Below, in pieces: positions 43,050 to 55,403 of a DNA stretch of 64,000 nucleotides. The notes below the pieces were generated by a model that was given only the letters and a program-made list of their open reading frames with translations, ran no database searches and was not told the DNA's origin. Every line of letters starts with the position of its first letter. The stretch's first letter is position 1. This DNA comes from Epiperipatus broadwayi (taxonomy: Eukaryota; Onychophora; Udeonychophora; Euonychophora; Peripatidae), in the NCBI GenBank assembly GCA_028023455.1, contig JAQFVV010000017.1, positions 6,046,098-6,110,097 on the forward strand, written 5' to 3'. A program made the translations under genes and the position numbers.

Positions 43050-44512
43050 TGTGATGATCGTACATACTGCGATCACACATATAGATATTTAACATTTAAA
43101 GAATATTAAATATTGTGTTTGGAATATTAAAAAGTGAGGTTAAAAAATTATAAACAAAGAAATGTTTTAATTAAGAAAAAAGAGGGAATTAGAATCGAAA
43201 AGATTCTTATCTTTTACCCTCCAAAGTTCAGATTTTAGAAAGAATAGAAATATTAAGGTTAGAAATATCGATATCATGTGTTTAGTGTAAGATTAAAAAA
43301 ATGAAAAAGGAAATATAAATAAAATAGAAACTTAATGATGTAAAAAAAACGCGGTAGTTGGGGAGTTTAATAAAATATAAGTAAAATTTAGAATACAACG
43401 GAAGATAAAGATCTGTTCTTAAAATTACACATTTTGATGAAAATGAAATGCATATGTGAATGTATGAATAAAGAGAGCAAGGTTTATTGCATGGCAAAAT
43501 GAAATAATTTTATTAAAGAAAGTGATTGATAAATAAATGTAAAATATTATATTATAAAATTATATCAAATTAAAAGTAATTTTGTATAAGTTGTTGAAAG
43601 CATTTTAAAGTAAAAAGGTGTGAAAGAAAAACCAAGCAGGAGATCAAGATAAGGAAAGAATTTGAAAAATAAAGGACATTAATTAATTAATTGAAAAACA
43701 GTATTGGTCGAGACTTCAGTGAGGACACTGCTCTGATAAGAAGCAGAAAAATATAATAGAAAGCAGACATGAAAAGTTAAATTTGGAAAAAAAGAAGAGA
43801 AAGCTGAGTCAAAGGACCTCGACATAGCAGACTGAAACTGTATGAACATGAAAACAAACTACAACATAAGGGAAGCTTCAAGGATGTGTGGCTAAGGGCC
43901 AGTCGCGATCGCTGGTCGATCCAGACTCCCGTGCTTTAATGGTTCGCATCTCGATGTAACAACTGCCGACATAGCGTCTGCCGGAGTGTTCGTTTTTGCC
44001 TTGTCCTTGATGTCCTAAATGCGAAGGAGTTCCCCACAACCAAAATCTAACCCAAGAGCGACCGTTCCCTGCTAAAGAAGTGGAGAAATTCCACGTGGCG
44101 GTCAGCAAGACTTCAACTTAATTCAGAGACTTAATAACCTAGGTAAATATGTATACTACATTTTATTTCACATGTGCACATACCTTTTATTTAGACAATG
44201 GCCAAATTCTGCCTTTGAATGAGACAGACATTTTTTAACCTTTTTTATATATACACGGAAATGACAATTATAAATGTACAATCATGTATAGAATCCTTTT
44301 ATTTTGTTTTACTCGTGACATTATAGCAGATAATCTGTTTTTATTGTTTGTAAATGATTTAGAGTGTTTTATTTTATTTGTAAATTTATTGTATTAAATA
44401 TTTATTATTGATTTAAATCAGTTTCGTCTCGTTCTTCGCCACTCCAAAAAGTAATATAATCTTAGGGTTGGGGAAATAATTATTACTCATTGTGAGTACT
44501 GAATTAACACGT
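43050..44512. mobile_element. Unidentified insertion, candidate solo LTR
   Basis: Absent from the 3' LTR of the host element, so inserted. Begins TGTGATGATCG after a TA microsatellite and ends near GAATTAACA. It contains an unusually GC-rich 230-bp block (43880-44105, with CGCGATCGCTGG). Length and TG...CA-like ends suit a solo LTR, but no second copy or clear target duplication is visible here. Confidence 0.35.
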
Positions 44513-45208
44513 GAATATATATATATATATGCATATGAGGATAATATAAACTTACAGAATGAGAATTTAAACTTGTGGAATGATAATAGAGGTATCCATG
44601 ATGTACACATGGATATATAAGTCCCTGCTATATGAATGCTGGCTGAACAGAATCTTTGACCAAGTTCTGCATGAACTTAGCCTTACTGTGAAGATATATA
44701 GGCACATGTGTACACCTGTTATATAAATGATGGACAGTGTATCATTGATGAAACAAGCCTCAGAGAAGTTACTGCTGGAATGGACTAATTTCATCCATGG
44801 AAGCTGAACTGTCAATGACCTATAAGAAAGAGTTATTATCCAAAATATTGTTATTTAAATAAATTGTTACATAAAATTTATATATCTTGTCAGTTTCATT
44901 TCATGTCATCCATTTTTCAGTGTATTTGTTTAAAGGAATTCACGTTTCATGAGCTATGTCCGGCATGACCTGATCTGGGTAAATAAGGTTGTAGTGAGCT
45001 GGAACCCTAATGGCACCATTTGGTAAACCAAACAGATAAATTTGTACCTGTTACCAGTCTCCTTAGTGCTATATCCTCTGGTGAGTAGGAAATATTGTTG
45101 TAGGGAATGATAGCATTGGGTAATGCCAATCATTCTTTCCTTCCTGCAATATGCCCATCAGGAAACAAACCAACCACCAGAGAGAGTAGAAACCCCAGTC
45201 CGGTTACA
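44513..45208 (+). repeat. 5' LTR of second element, second part
   Basis: Matches 48670-49359: TTACAGAATGAGAATTTAAA, GGTATCCATGATGTACACA, ATTGGGTAATGCCAATCATT, ending CCAGTCCGGTTACA. The internal region starts TTTGTCACCCTAATCGTGAG, the likely primer-binding area, though the tRNA is not identified. Confidence 0.7.
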
Positions 45209-45599
45209 TTTGTCACCCTAATCGTGAGGCCCGACCTAGCTAGCCTGCCCATAGACATAAAAAAGCTAGAAGCCAAAAAAAGCAGACAAAGAAAATAAAT
45301 GAAGAAATATGGAAGGCAGAAGCAAATTACTATTCTATAAAATGTGAACAGTGCACAGTGTGGGGATATGAAATGGAATGAATAAGGGGAATTGAGAGAG
45401 CTAAATTAAATGAATGGTAGACAAGGAATAATATAGGCATAAGAAAGAAGTTGGGAGTTAAATCATAGTGTGGAAGGAGAGAGAAGATTACTAAAGTTAG
45501 ATAAATAAAATAAATTTAATAATAAAATTGTCAAAGAATCAAATACAATAAGAAAGAAGTAAATTGCAAGTTAATAAAATATAGGTGATAATTAGAGCA

Positions 45600-46760
45600 A
45601 GGACAAAAATTATGAAGTCAGAAGCCAAGAAGAATCCATCTAGTGAAGAACAGAAGTAAGAAAGAAGTGACCCAAAAGAAGATGATTGGCAAACAACAGA
45701 AGAAACCTAAAAAATAGAGGCTGCTTCTATGCTAATCCAGCTACTGGAAATGTTTAAAGCTGAAAATAAAGAGACCAGCAAAGAGAACACAATAAGAAAC
45801 AAAGAGAAGATAACAGAAGGAGAGACCAACAAAAAGAAGATAAAAAACAAATAATAGAAGCAAATCAATGTCAAAATGAGAAGATGTAAAAGTAAAAACA
45901 GATTGAAAAAGCAAACCAAAGAATAGAAAACAAATTATAGAAGCAATTGAAAGTCAAAATAAAAAAATTTAACCAAATAATTAATCAGATTACTAACCAA
46001 ATACTGAAAATTAAAAGAGGAGGTCATAGAAGAAGTCAAAGGGCCTCTAAATGAACAAGAGGTCAAGATGGCCCAAATTTGTGAAGGCATGGATAAAAAA
46101 AAAAAAATTCAAGAATTTGTGCAGGAGCAAATGGATAGCTTGACCACCCAAATAAAAGAACTGCAAATAAAAAGCGACCATACACTGCCAGTGCAAGATA
46201 TGCCTGATAAGGGGCAGGTGAGGAAAGGACAGAAATAATCCCAAAACAAAATTTAGAAGAAAACTTCCACAAAATTATTTAAGAGGTGTCAATAATCAAC
46301 TACATGCTAGGGATTGCAAACCAGTTCCTCAAAATACAGACATTTGTAGGGGGCTCCAATGAAGCACCTACTGAGTACCTGAAAAGTCGAGATAGGTACT
46401 TCAGCATTAACGCAATGTTTGAAAAGACAAAACTGGCAATAGTTTGTGGTCATTTACAGGGTGCAGCACAAGCATGGTGAAAGTCGCTATTTAGTCAGCC
46501 CAATAATTTTAATGATTTTAAAAAGGTATTCATGAACTGTTATTGAAATGACAATTGTTAGAAGGGCATCAAATATAAGGTATTGCAGGAAAAATGAGTA
46601 CCTGGTGAACCTTATACGACCTTCTTCTGAAAACAAGTAGCCAAGTTAAGGGCTCTGACAGCAGATCCATCTGACACTGTTTTCCCAGCGATTGGGACAG
46701 ATTGTCAGTTCCTTGAGCAGGTTGCTGAGGTGTTAACAGTATATGACAATTGTGGTACCT
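45600..46760 (+). pseudogene. Gag polyprotein remnant (retrotransposon gag capsid)
   Basis: An N-terminal Lys/Glu/Asn-rich coiled-coil region (45600-46220) is split by stops. The capsid block follows at 46286-46560: QTFVGGSNEAPTEYLKSRD, FSINAMFEKTKLAIVCGHL, QGAAQAW then a stop where a second Trp is expected, KSLFSQPNNFNDFKKVF, MNCY then another stop. This is the F-x-G...A-x-x-WW...F-x-x-x-F pattern of the gypsy/copia capsid family. Both visible stops are TGA in place of TGG. After about 46760 the frame (VYDNCGTLATKKKGPS) has no known domain. Confidence 0.65.
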
Positions 46761-47732
46761 TGGCAACAAAGAAGAAGGGTCCAAGCTACCAAGTAAGGCC
46801 CCTTATAGGAAGGATGATGGACCAAGAATATGTGCTCTTGGATATAAAAGAAAAATATCTCCATGACGCTACAGTAACCATGACATACCACCATGGAAAA
46901 GGAGAGAGGGGAAGTCAACAGGCAGCATTTATAGTCCATAATAGACCTGAATAGTTAAGAGATCTAATAGCAACAATGAGCTCCAGAGAAATAGAGGCAG
47001 AGGCTAGCCATCATAATGATGTCTGGCCTGGTTTCAGGATAGTTACAAAGGCCCATATACAATAGTGAAATAACATAGGAATAATGAGTTTCTGGTAATA
47101 GAAGGAAAAAGAGAAAGGATATATAATGCAAAGCTGTTATGATTCTTTGTGGAGGTAGCTGGTGGGAGTTCTTGAGTGGTACTGTAATGATGTGTGAATT
47201 TGCACTTTCCATGTTAGTTAGTGATAGGTGGATAATTGAGCATGGCTGCTCTGATGCATTGTGCTCATGGTGCTCTGAAACATATTTTCAGCACTATCCA
47301 TACCTAGAGGTAGTGGTCCAAGAGTAATCCAGTTGGGAAATAGGCCCAGGGGCCTCTGTGGCCATTAATTAAAGAAGTGCTGCAGTGAGCATAAGAGAAA
47401 CATGAAGTACTATAAAGCTGTGATAGGAAGAAACAAATTATAAATATGGAAAATGCTAAAATGTCTAACTAGTAAGGTATAGCTCGCTCTCCTTCCCACT
47501 CCATGAAAGTAAGTCATGAAAATGGAGAAATATGCCTAAGTGACCACAAAAAAAATATATAAACCATTCAGCCTTAAAAATAAATCCCCTTTTTAATGTG
47601 AAGATTTTGTCAATGGTGAAACATCAAACGTAAAGACCGACACAGAGATTTGAAAATGTAATAAAACTCTAGATAGTTATTGAAACATGTTTAATTAAGA
47701 TTTACGTAATTGAGTTGTGATGTAATGATATT
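46761..47732 (+). other. Interior of second LTR element, unrecognised
   Basis: Several short open frames without protease, reverse transcriptase or integrase motifs. No clear polypurine tract before the 3' LTR. Confidence 0.4.
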
Positions 47733-49359
47733 CCTATATTCATTTACTTAATAATGATGAACCCCGTTATTGCATGAAATAGTTGTTTTGACATTTGAAA
47801 TAATTAAAGGTATTTACAAAAATGTGGTAAGAAAAGCATTATGGAAAGAATGAATTGAAACGTAGTTATAGAGTTAGTTAAAAGAATTAATTCTACAAAA
47901 TGATAAAATGTTGGTATTAAATTTAGAAACAGATGTTGTAATGGGTAAAACCCAATGTTTATATGAAAACAGTTATGTACCAAGATAATTTCTTATTGAT
48001 AGAATAATGTAATTGCTATTCTTAGAATGAAGAAGGTAAAACTGAGATACGCCGATAGAAATGGTGAAACGTAATAATGAATATATTTGATAAAGTGATA
48101 AAATTTAATAATGTTGATTCGAAATTACACTCTAGAATAAAAAATATAAAGTAATATGCGTCAAATTGTTAAATCGCAATCTGCTAATGAAATATAGAAA
48201 TTATAATGTAAGGATTAATTTAAAATAGACATACCCTGATATATATATACACACCGTAAATGCTTAAGGTTTAACCAAGGAGGAGTTAATTTTTTTGTAT
48301 ATGTAAATTTGCTTACTAAAAGGGATGTACATCTATATAAATGAATCGAATATGTGAATATATTCGGGTATATCGCAATCTGCTAATGAAATATAGAAAT
48401 TATAATGTAAGGATTAATTTAAAATAGACATACCCTGATATATATATACACACCGTAAATGCTTAAGGTTTAACCAAGAAGGAGTTAATTTTTTTGTATA
48501 TGTAAATTTGCTTACTAAAAGGGATGTACATCTATATAAATGAATCGAATATGTGAATATATTCGGGTATAGTTATTGACTACTAAATAATTGAATGAAA
48601 AGGATTAATTCAAATATAAATCAAGCTTGCCTAGGAGGATACTGCAATAGGGAATTAACGAACATATCTACCAATAAATATATATGCACATGCGAGGAGA
48701 ATATAAACTTACAGAATGAGAATTTAAACTTGTGGAATGATAATAGAGGTATCCATGATGTACACACGGATACTAAGATCCTACTATATGAATGCTGGCT
48801 AAACAGGATCATTGACCAAGTGCTGCATGAAGTATGAACTTAGCCTTACTATGAAGGTATACAGGCACGTGTACACCTATTACGTAAATGATGGACACTG
48901 TATGAATATCATCAATGGAACCCAGCCTCAAAGAAGTTACCGATGGAATGGAATAATTGATCCATGGAAGCTAAACTGTCAATGAACTAGAATAAGGAGT
49001 TATTATCCAAATTATTGTTACATAAAATTAATATATCTTGTCAGTTTCAATTCACATCATCCATTTTTCAGTGTACTTGTACACAGGGATCTCATGTTTC
49101 CTGAGCTAGGTCCGGCATAACCTGATCTGGGTAAGGTTGTAGTGAGCTGAAACTCTCATGGCGCTGTTTGGTAAACCAAACAGATAAATTTCTACCTGTT
49201 ACCAGTCTCGTTAATGCTATATCCTCTGATGAGCAGAAAATATTGTTGTAGGGAGTGACATCAGCATTGGGTAATGCCAATCATTCTTTCCTTCCTGCAA
49301 TATGCTCATCAGAAAACAAACCAGCCACCAGAGGGAGTGGAAATCCCAGTCCGGTTACA
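47733..49359 (+). repeat. 3' LTR of second element
   Basis: Uninterrupted copy. It contains a head-to-tail duplication of about 199 bp (48174-48372 and 48373-48571), starting TCGCAATCTGCTAATGAAAT, that the 5' LTR lacks. Confidence 0.7.
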
Positions 49360-49724
49360 ATATGAAGCTGTTGTATATGATTTTTTTATTATTTATTATA
49401 ATTTATGTTTAATTGTGTGTTCTAGAAGAAGATTTATAAAAATTATGCAGAGTCTTGGTCTGTTAGATATAGAATAATTTAGGGGTTCATCAAAACAGTT
49501 CAGATAATGGCTGAAGATCAAGTTTTATAACTACATCTAATGTAGGCATAATTCAAGCCTCGTATAAATTTGAACTATTTATTTACATCATTGAATTAAT
49601 CTTATATTTAAATATAAAGAAAGACAAACTAAACTGAAAAACCATAACCTGATTCAATCTTTATTTTCTAAGGTTTTAATAAACTGTCAATGATTTCAAT
49701 GCTCAGGAATTCATAAAAAGTTTG

Positions 49725-49798
49725 AGTGCCAGAATCAATCTTGTGACTTCCTGATCCCATATCGGAGGCTCTACCAACTGCGCCAAACCATGCAGGAC
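49725..49798 (-). tRNA. tRNA-like sequence, probably SINE head or tRNA pseudogene
   Basis: Minus strand: A box TGGCGCAGTTGGTAGAGC is excellent, and the B box GATTGATTCTGG is diverged from GGTTCGANTCC. The spacing between boxes suits a tRNA. The acceptor ends (CATGGTT... at the start) do not pair well, so a functional tRNA is unlikely. The following bases show no clear SINE tail. Confidence 0.5.
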
Positions 49799-50212
49799 TA
49801 AATAATGTATTAATTAGGTACCTCCTATTTGGATTGTGTATTTACAGGAGATCAGTAACCAATGTATTGTTAGTTTCTTCAATTCCTCAATGGCAAGTAA
49901 GAGACAACTATCAGCAACTAAAACCCAGCGTTATTTTTAATTGCAATATTCTTTATGCCTTCTTATTTTATCAGAGAACTTAATAATATAAATTAATTAA
50001 AATGCACATTAGGAACTATTAGTATACTTTTCCAATGTATTTTAAAGTACAGTACTAATTTGATATATATATATTGTAATGAACAGACCTGGGATCTGAC
50101 ATCATTTACAACTAAGATTGTTAATGAGGCATTTATTTTATATTTAGCTATATTTATAAATTGTAATAAACTAAAGATCAGCCTTTCAATCTAACATACA
50201 TGCGCTTTTTAT

Positions 50213-51170
50213 GAATATTAATACACCTGGGTCTCTTTTTACGCGGACTTATTTAACACGATTACGCGATTCGTGTTTCACTGGAAGTCGAACTCCAATA
50301 TTGCACTATTACTTTAAATAATAAATTTTGCGCACTCATGTTATATTGAAAGTAATAAGCACATTATTGAAATTCGACTTTCAACTTAGTAATTTCAATA
50401 TTTTTAGTGCTTTATAATAGACGCAATAATGAAATTAAAATCATGATTTCCACATTTTATGTATACACACATTAAATTTTACAAGATTATAATGTAAATT
50501 TGTTCAAACATTGCGCGTGTTAATTTTGCATTTTAAATCACATTCTGTTTTTGCTTTTTAAAAAAGAACGTAATCAATTATTAATCATTTAGTGTCCGCA
50601 AGTTTATTTTTAAAAGGTGAACACAATTAAAATTGAAAATTAAAGACAAAAATAAGAATTTAATTTTTAGTTGTTAGATTAATTACTAATTACGTTGTCA
50701 CCAAAAAACCATTAATTAACACAACCTGAGAGTGACGTTGGTGCTAGTTGTATTTCATCTTGTGAAGAATCTGATTTTTTTTATCAGTTTGCAAACGAAC
50801 CTTTTTACCGGCAAATAGCGATAATAATTAAAACGTGTATAAAAAAATATAAATTACTGTAAATTATGCATAAAAATATATTTTTTTGAATAAAATTAAA
50901 TACTATAGTTAAAAAAAGTTTGTCTTGTATCAATTTTTTTCAAATTTGAAATTTTTTATTAGTCATATTTTATTTCCTTATTTTTTTTTTGCATGAATTT
51001 TAAAGTAAATTTTATGTTGGTGCTTTGCTTTTACGCGAGTGTTGAAAAATCACAGTCCGTATCCCCCCTTTTTCAAGGTAAGTTACGTCTATTTTTGCAT
51101 GATTTCGTTTGCGCATGTTTTCTGAGGAACCTATCTATCGCATAAAACGAGACCCAGGTGTACTAATAAA
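50213..51170. mobile_element. TIR DNA element, non-autonomous
   Basis: Ends TACACCTGGGTCTCTTTTTA (left, from about 50220) and the complement-like TAAAACGAGACCCAGGTGTA (right, to about 51162). The interior of about 900 bp is AT-rich and non-coding, with several ACGCG words (ATTACGCGATTCGTG at left, TTTTACGCGAG at right). Superfamily not identified. Confidence 0.6.
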
Positions 51171-51420
51171 TGAATACTTTCACCTCCAACACAAGATAAA
51201 GTCTTTTCGAAAAAATAGAATGAATCCACCTATTCTTCCAACCCACATGCTTATATTTGGGCAAATCTTAAGTACTGGAAATGAAAGCGTGAAGATAACC
51301 CAATCACTTTAAATTACTTTTTACTAAGATTGTTAAATATGGAGGAAGATTATATATGTAGGAATGCTATTTATGGAGGAATCTTAAGAATGTGAGCTAT
51401 GAGAAAGGTTTACTAACAAT

Positions 51421-51784
51421 TGTTGTAATGGATGCATTCAATATGGCGGAAGTAATAGGAGGTAGTTTTCATGTGATAAATTTGTATTAACAGTATAAAT
51501 ACTCTGTAATAGAGAGGAGAAGAGAGGAATGCAAGAGAATATAGAGTAGTGCAGATAAAAAGCACTCAGCACACAGATACATTATGGTATGTAGCAAGCA
51601 GCAGATGGCACATCAGACAGGACAGATGCTATAGAGACATTGCATGGCTTAACACTATGCTGAAGAAGTTGATTCTCGAAAAAGCATATTAGAAGACTCA
51701 GCCTAGATGCAAAAACATGTAGGCGGACTTTGCATTGGAGGTTAGACAAGTCTATTTCGAATACTGAAGAATAGTAATCTAACA
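51421..51784 (+). mobile_element. Candidate solo LTR, copia-like
   Basis: Starts TGTTGTAATGG and ends TAATCTAACA (TGTTG...AACA ends), followed by ATGGTATTAAG, which resembles the initiator-Met primer site (TGGTATCAGAGC) used by copia-type elements. TATAAATACTCTGTAATAG (about 51494) is a good TATA box. 364 bp is a usual LTR size. No internal coding sequence follows. Confidence 0.5.
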
Positions 51785-52789
51785 CATGGTATTAAGTCTT
51801 TACATTGTATGTGCATATGTATGTTATAAATTGTAGACAGTATTTAAATCATGAAGAAAATGTGATTACATAAATTCATGTTTGAAATGTCACATTTAGG
51901 GAGGAAAATCAAAATAGATGCTATAATATTGTATTTACATTTAACAAAACTTTCCATACAGTAGTAAAAAATATATAGCCACCCCCAAATGTAACTATTA
52001 CAAATATAACTGAAGAAAAATGAATGCTCCTTGAATGGTCGATTATGAGGATATAATGAACACTCCTCTAGGATCCTGATCCACATTTAAGATTCCCACA
52101 TATAACAAACTCTACTTTCATTAATAAATGAGATAAAATATATTTAATGATTATGTCTTAGTAGTCTGGTAACAACTACATCCACTAGTAAAATATTTAA
52201 TATTATATGACGTAAAAATTATCATTTATATTTCTATCCAGAAATATATCAATGATGATGATGATTCTTAATTTTCCCCAGTTACCAATCCACTCTTGAT
52301 TTACTCAATCAGAAAGCAATATCAGCTACTAATCATGAATAAGATACAATTTACTGTAAAGCTTAATGGTGTTTTGATATACGAATATTTAAAGTTCGGA
52401 AAACACTTTTAAAACAGATCAGCCTGAAATTCCTTTTGAAACACAAATTCTTTTAAAAGCAATTAATTAAAATGTTCAAAGAAAATAATAATTAACATAT
52501 AACAAAATAATTATGTCATAACAATATCCAGAATAATAGGGTTTACGTAACAATCATCCTCCTTACCTTGGATTAAAAAAAAACAACTAATACCAATAAT
52601 AATCATAATCTGAGAGAAATTACTTTAATCCTTCTTTGGCACAACTAAATAATAAAAATTAAAAAAATTATACTAAACGTATGAATTCTTAGTTAAAGAA
52701 GATATTAATTAATTAGTATTAAATTCTCATATACACATACAATCCCCTTTCTTTTTCTAACAAGATATAAAATCAAAATTATCATTAAT
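51785..52789. other. No feature recognised
   Basis: AT-rich. A sequence TTCCATACAGTAGTAAA at about 51952 resembles a family A end block but is too short to call. Confidence 0.4.
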
Positions 52790-53000
52790 CATCATTATTT
52801 TCAATCTTTATTGATCCACTGCAGAATGAAGGTCTCTCCAAGTTCAGTCCATTTTCTCCAATCTCTAGTCTCTCTTCTCTACATCACCCCAACACACTTC
52901 CTTATTTCATTGTCCATCTCACATGTGGTTTCTTTCTAGGTCTTTTACAATCTCTTGGACTCCAGTTTAATATTTCAACTGTTCATCTATTATCATCTCT
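52790..53000 (-). pseudogene. LINE ORF2 C-terminal fragment, RTE-like
   Basis: Longer homologue of 6020-6170. Minus-strand reading gives RPRKKPHVRWT, then after a break CVGV, RRETRDWRKW, ELGETFILQW. Followed on the minus strand by ATCATTA-type low-complexity DNA, as at RTE 3' ends. Confidence 0.55.
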
Positions 53001-54429
53001 TTTAACAATATCTATTAATAATCTTACAACTTATTGCTTTTATTATTATTTTTATAATATCATAACACAATTGTAACTAAAAAATCATATGGAAAAATCT
53101 TAAGTGTTCTTTAACATAGAAATGGAATGCTACAGCTTGTGAGATTCTTTTATGTCAGTCAATGCCATATTCAAGTATCTGTTGGACTATATTTTATAAT
53201 ACAAATAGCTTCCACTGAATATGCCCCCCCCCCTATATTCCTGTAATTAAGGATGAATAAGTATTTGAATATTTCACTGGAAAGCTCCTTTAAGTTTTCA
53301 CTATTCGTTTATTCCTCATTTATTCCAATAGCTTTTTTGATTTATTACATTTTTATTTCGTTGATAAAATTATGAGGTTAAATAAAATAATTGAAGAATT
53401 ATAAATTATTAATTCAAAGTTTGAATAAATACAGACATCAAATGTACTCTATTATGGTATGTATACACAGTCCATCTCAGTGAAAAGATGACTGATTCGC
53501 TGTCCAAGGCCCTTGCAACAGATATCTGTCACCATGTGTGTGCTATGTAATGACACTGTTAACCTATTTGCCACAAAAATTTTAAAGTGATGGCATATCT
53601 TGATCACAGTTATATATATGATAGCATGTTTTGTATCTTGAACCCCATTATGCACTGACATTAACTTTTGTTTTAAATTGAGCAAAAGAGCTACTGAAAT
53701 CTCTGAAATGATTCAAATCATGTTTGGCTGGGAAAACATAAATCACAAAAATATTTCAAGTGGATTGTATGATGTCATGACAGTAGGGAGAGCATTGAAG
53801 GTGTGAAACACATTGTCAAAATTTCATATTGCACCTCGTAATCCAAGCATGCTAGTGTTTTAAATTTTTTGTGGTTAATAGCTAAACTATGTCACACACT
53901 ACAGAACACAGATCTTGATTCAAAGATGGTTGTAGACATCTTGGAGAGAAAATCAGTCGCTTTTTTCATTGAAATTTACTGTAGATGCATGTATATCTTT
54001 ATCTTCTTTTGGACACTTTTTAAAAAAAAAAATGTATAAACCAACAACTTGTTAAGATGTGTCTTATTACACATACGTGTGAACACATACTCATGCATAT
54101 GTATTATTTTACTTATAATTAACATTAATGGTACAATTTTTTTCTCATAGCGTCTATTAAACCAACACCAATAAATTTAAATGCCATGTGATCTTCTACT
54201 ATATAAAAATTTATTCATCAAAGTTTCTAAATATACACATCTATATATGCACTTTTAAAAAGAAGATTGTTATGTATGTATATTAACTGATCTACGGAAC
54301 AATTTGTTTTTTGACAATAAACACTGTAATCAAATGTTTTACTGTGATCAAGAGATCGTTTAACAGCACAGTAAAATTATAGTACAGAGAATTTGTGAAT
54401 ATCTAAACAAAATACAACATATTTTCAAT
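53001..54429. other. No feature recognised
   Basis: AT-rich, with a C homopolymer at about 53225-53233. No shared repeats or coding signal. Confidence 0.4.
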
Positions 54430-54545
54430 AGATGGCAGCACCTATTTTCAGATAATAGGTTTCTCTGGGTGTAATTACTGTTAGATTCTTGACTTCGTTT
54501 ACGGAGAAGCCACAGTACATAACATCACATTGAAAAATTTCACTT
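54430..54545 (+). mobile_element. 3' end of an L2-type LINE copy
   Basis: 54453-54533 matches 21007-21101 (AGGTTTCTCTGGG, GGAGAAGCCACAGTACAT, CATCACATTGAA). A 5'-truncated insertion consisting only of the 3' UTR. Confidence 0.7.
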
Positions 54546-54725
54546 TATGGATAAGAACAGAATTGCTAAAATAATTTTTAATTTGATGAATTTGGAAGCA
54601 ATTTAGACAAACTGATTCAGGCAAATAATAAGATGTGCAAAAGAATTATATAAGGAATATATTTCGGTTTTGCTATACAACAATTAGAATAAACATATGA
54701 CGTTGGGATAGATACAAAATATAAA
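54546..54725 (+). pseudogene. L2-type LINE ORF2 C-terminal fragment
   Basis: Reads MDKNRIAKIIFN and, after a stop, RQIIRCAKELYKEYISVLL, matching the LINE at 20299-20430 (MDNKRIAKIVFN). It lies just downstream of a 3' UTR copy, so this is a second, separate truncated insertion of the same family rather than one continuous copy. Confidence 0.6.
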
Positions 54726-55403
54726 GGCAATTAAAAATGTGTTACCCCTCCCTCCCAGTCCACAAATATAGTGCCAAAACAAGACCTTCACGATAACATC
54801 AGAAAAGCGATTTATTATTTGAGGTCAGAACTGGTAGTCTAGAGATAAACAAGATGTGGAGAAAAGATTTAAAAAAATTTTAAGTGCGTGTAAAATAGAA
54901 AATATATCTTTCTTTTTTTTAAATGTACCAGTTTTAGAAAAGATTAAGAATTAATTAATAATGGATTACGTTGATAAGGTGAACTTTATGGGGAGGGGTC
55001 AATGGGTTTCGTTTGTGGCGTGAATTAGAAATTTAAAAAAAAGAGAGCATAAACCAGAGAAGAAAATGAAGGATATTATTCTTAAAATATTGGGATAAAA
55101 GAAATGGAAATTAATAAATAAAGATTTTATTAATAATGACAAACATCTACTAATAATTACTTCACAGAAACCTAATAAATAAAACAGCAGAAAAGTTTTA
55201 TACAGCAAGCAAACACAAATAAAAAAAGAGATACATTTGCTGTACCAGGAACTTACTCTGCTAATGATGATGATTTTGCATATATTTTAAAATCTTCAGT
55301 TTAACAGTGATTAATTAAATTTGAAATTTCTGTTCATTAAACTTAAATAGAATGAATATTGATGACGATAATCAAATCATACATCCTTTATATAACTATT
55401 TAT
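54726..55403. other. No feature recognised
   Basis: AT-rich with no shared repeat. The last ten bases are the left copy of the 10-bp direct repeat flanking family C. Confidence 0.4.

Larger units (their letters stand above)
41979..49359 (+). mobile_element. Second LTR retrotransposon, decayed, with nested insertions
   Basis: Direct repeats 41979-45208 (interrupted) and about 47733-49359 share their start (TATTCATTTACTTAATAAT) and end (CCAGTCCGGTTACA). Gag remnants lie between them. The 5' LTR is split by about 1.86 kb (42651-44512) of other elements. No protease or pol domain is recognisable between gag and the 3' LTR. Confidence 0.75.

Noticed and set aside
43878-44108. 76-codon minus-strand frame in the GC-rich block
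   Set aside because: Open because of base composition; no motif, and it lies inside a candidate LTR.
49226-49260. CTGATGAGCAGAAA in the 3' LTR of the second element as a ribozyme
   Set aside because: No room for stem II between the two boxes and no stem I pairing; the equivalent 5' LTR site reads CTGGTGAGTAGGAAA.
49725-49798. Functional tRNA gene
   Set aside because: Good A box, but a diverged B box and poor acceptor stem pairing; called tRNA-like only.
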